A DNA stretch of 64,000 nucleotides from NCBI GenBank assembly GCA_014946745.1, contig JADCRD010000001.1, positions 310,001 to 374,000 on the forward strand, in the 5' to 3' direction. The stretch is from Lysobacterales bacterium (GTDB taxonomy: Bacteria; Pseudomonadota; Gammaproteobacteria; Xanthomonadales; Xanthomonadaceae). Of this stretch, positions 62,503-64,000 are shown one piece after another (the stretch's first letter is position 1; each line of letters begins with the position of its first letter). Below the pieces are notes generated by a model. The model made no database searches. It had not been told where the DNA came from and was given only the letters and a program-made list of their open reading frames with translations. The position numbers were made by a program, and so were the translations under genes.

Positions 62503-63342
62503 TCAGAGCTCGATGTGATCCACTCCGCGCCACGCGTCCAGTGCCTCCAGCACGGTCTGCAGTGCCATTGCGACCGGTTCCGCGTGCAGGGGCTCGCGCT
62601 CCAGGCCTTCGATGTGGCCGAACAGGGCCTGACGCAGGGCGTCCAAGCCGAAGACGCGCTGCAGCAGGTCGGCGAGCAGGCGCTCGAACTCGCCCGGGGT
62701 GGGGCTGATGCGCAGCTGATTGAACAGTGCGGACAGCGCAATGAACAGGGGCGCGGCCTCAGCGCCGAGGCCATGGTCCTCCGGCCGGTAGTCGAGGTAG
62801 GCGCGTTCGGCGTCGGTCCAGATCCGGTAGGACAGCCGCGCCAGCGAGTGGTACAGCGGGCCGTCGCTGATCAAGGCCACCAGCAGGCGTCCGCGATGCG
62901 CGAGCACGCTGCCGGCGGCGCTGGCCCACTCGCCGCTGCGCAGAAAGTCGGTGAGCTTCAGCTGCTCGGCAAAGGGCGCGGCCTGCAGCTGATCGAAAAT
63001 CAGCAGGCTGCGCTCGCTTTCGGAGAAGGCGCAGGCCTCAGTGATGCAGCGCTCGAAGGCGGGCAGGGGGGCTTCCGGCGGCGCCAGGCTGCCGTCCTCC
63101 AGCTGCACGGGCAGCAGCATGGGGGCCGGCTCGGCCTGGCTGAAGTCGTGGTAGAGCACGTGCGGGTATTCGAGCGCTGCGCCCAGTGCGTTGGCGAAGG
63201 CGGTCTTGCGGCGGCCGGCGCTGCCGTCGACGTGCAGACAGCGCACGTGATCGAGCTTCGCGGCGAACAGGCAGTCCAGCGCGAAGCCGTAGTCGGTGTT
63301 GCTTTCGAAGCCGTGCAGGGCCAGCGAACGGCGCAGGTTCAT
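62503..63342 (-). CDS. P-loop NTPase-like protein with degenerate Walker A
   Basis: A 279-residue protein with an AAA-like layout. Residues 40-50 (HVDGSAGRRKTAFA) occupy the Walker A place, but the Gly before Lys is Arg. SLLIFDQLQAAPF near 130 resembles Walker B, and HRGRLLVALISDGP follows like a sensor region. A helical C-terminus contains YLDYRPEDHGLGAEAA. I do not recognise a named family. ATG 63342 is the first methionine of the conserved part; the frame is open 18 codons further. Confidence 0.6.
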   Translation of the reverse strand: MNLRRSLALHGFESNTDYGFALDCLFAAKLDHVRCLHVDGSAGRRKTAFANALGAALEYPHVLYHDFSQAEPAPMLLPVQLEDGSLAPPEAPLPAFERCITEACAFSESERSLLIFDQLQAAPFAEQLKLTDFLRSGEWASAAGSVLAHRGRLLVALISDGPLYHSLARLSYRIWTDAERAYLDYRPEDHGLGAEAAPLFIALSALFNQLRISPTPGEFERLLADLLQRVFGLDALRQALFGHIEGLEREPLHAEPVAMALQTVLEALDAWRGVDHIEL

Positions 63343-63481
63343 GGCGACGGAGGGTTCGCGCGACGCCCGCGAAGCGGGGCGCGGCGAGTCTAGCAAGCGC
63401 GGCCTTGCGTGCCGCTGTGCAGGCCTTGGGAAGCCGCTGGGCTGCGCGCGAACTTCGAGCGCAGCGCCGTCGAGGCGCGGA

Positions 63482-64000
63482 TCAGCGCCCGAGGTCGGCC
63501 TCCAGCACTGCCGCGAGGCGCGCTGCCGCGAGCCGCATCCGGGCCTCGGCGACCGGCCGCGTGCGCTCGATATAGCTGCGGTCGATGAAGCGCTTGTCCG
63601 GGTAGATGCCCGCGGATTCGATCAGGGCGCAGGACTCCTCCGCCCAGCGCGCTGCCGACGCCGCGCCGACCTCGCCCGGCGCGGGCAGAGGCGACTGCAG
63701 CAGGTGCTCGACCAGGGCGGGGCGATCCAGTTCCAGGGTGTCGACCAGCAGGCCGTCCCACAAGGCGTGCAGGTTCGAGCCCATGCGGTTGAGGCGGATC
63801 TGGGTGTCGTTGCCGCCGCGGTCGAAGCCATAGCCCGCGTGCAGCGGCTGGTGGATGTCGCCGACGAAATGCACGACGAACTTGAGTGCCTCCACGCGTC
63901 GTTCGCGCGGCGTGGACGGAACGCGCAACGCGGCGCGCTGGGCCTTTAGCGCGCCGATGACGCAGTTGCCGTCGGCGCAGTCGCGCTCGGGCCGGTACCG
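63482..64000 (-). CDS. S1/P1 nuclease (partial)
   Basis: The C-terminal 172 residues of an S1/P1-type zinc nuclease; the N-terminus lies beyond the right edge. CVIGALKAQ is followed by LKFVVHFVGDIHQPLHAGYG, with the His and Asp zinc ligands, DRGGNDTQI and NLHALWDGLLVD. These secreted enzymes cut single-stranded DNA and RNA. The 139-base spacer to the preceding gene (63343-63481) has nothing notable. Confidence 0.9.
   Translation of the reverse strand, partial: RYRPERDCADGNCVIGALKAQRAALRVPSTPRERRVEALKFVVHFVGDIHQPLHAGYGFDRGGNDTQIRLNRMGSNLHALWDGLLVDTLELDRPALVEHLLQSPLPAPGEVGAASAARWAEESCALIESAGIYPDKRFIDRSYIERTRPVAEARMRLAAARLAAVLEADLGR

Overview
The window looks like chromosome of a GC-rich gammaproteobacterium of the order Xanthomonadales (Lysobacterales). 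The support is gene content and order: a FimX-type regulator and PilZ, a TRZ/ATZ hydrolase-ubiG-mupP run, an rpmF-fabHDG-acpP-fabF-pabBC-mltG-tmk-holB run, a moxR-DUF58-tgpA run, and a (AATCCCN)4 repeat. No rRNA, tRNA, insertion sequence, prophage or CRISPR array was seen. Genus-level placement is not possible from sequence reading alone.

Layout. 0-4.3 kb: polyhydroxyalkanoate genes (two acetoacetyl-CoA reductases flanking phaR), acpH and gluQ. 4.3-9.3 kb: htpX, a fimX homologue (type IV pili, c-di-GMP), and the divergent epmB/efp pair for translation elongation factor P. 9.4-14.2 kb: a deaminase-like hydrolase, ubiG (ubiquinone), a MupP/Gph-type phosphatase, a squalene/phytoene-synthase-like protein and folE2 (folate). 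14.2-20.7 kb: a leftward moxR-DUF58-tgpA-slp operon and a rightward GT83-type glycosyltransferase. 20.7-32.2 kb: yceD-rpmF, the fatty-acid synthesis cluster, the aminodeoxychorismate (folate) genes, mltG, tmk and holB, tightly packed with several overlapping start/stop codons.

32.2-52.5 kb is the most unusual part. pilZ, which in relatives follows holB directly, lies 20 kb away. The space holds four large secreted repeat proteins (1569, 833, 2220 and 758 aa; delta-60 or FG-GAP beta-propeller repeats, Ig-like, cadherin-like, FnIII-like and DUF11-like domains), all on the plus strand. A convergent gene encodes a membrane protein with an N-terminal OmpR-type winged helix, a Ser/Thr kinase domain, one membrane segment and a C-terminal helical repeat region. 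Two of the giant genes share a promoter layout with helically phased TTCAG repeats. Three of the four giants, and an unlinked M14 carboxypeptidase at 55.8 kb, end in a common short C-terminal motif (F/T-x-x-GFE); the fourth has a decayed form. I read this as a regulated surface or secreted protein locus with a possible undescribed C-terminal sorting tag.

52.5-64 kb: pilZ, an NnrU-family membrane protein, a DUF4105 protein, CorC, the tagged M14 peptidase, a HutD-family protein, a ComEA-like secreted DNA-binding protein, an M20 peptidase, a GlsB/YeaQ membrane protein, a META-domain lipoprotein translationally coupled to a SET-domain methyltransferase, a degenerate P-loop protein, and a truncated S1/P1 nuclease at the right edge.
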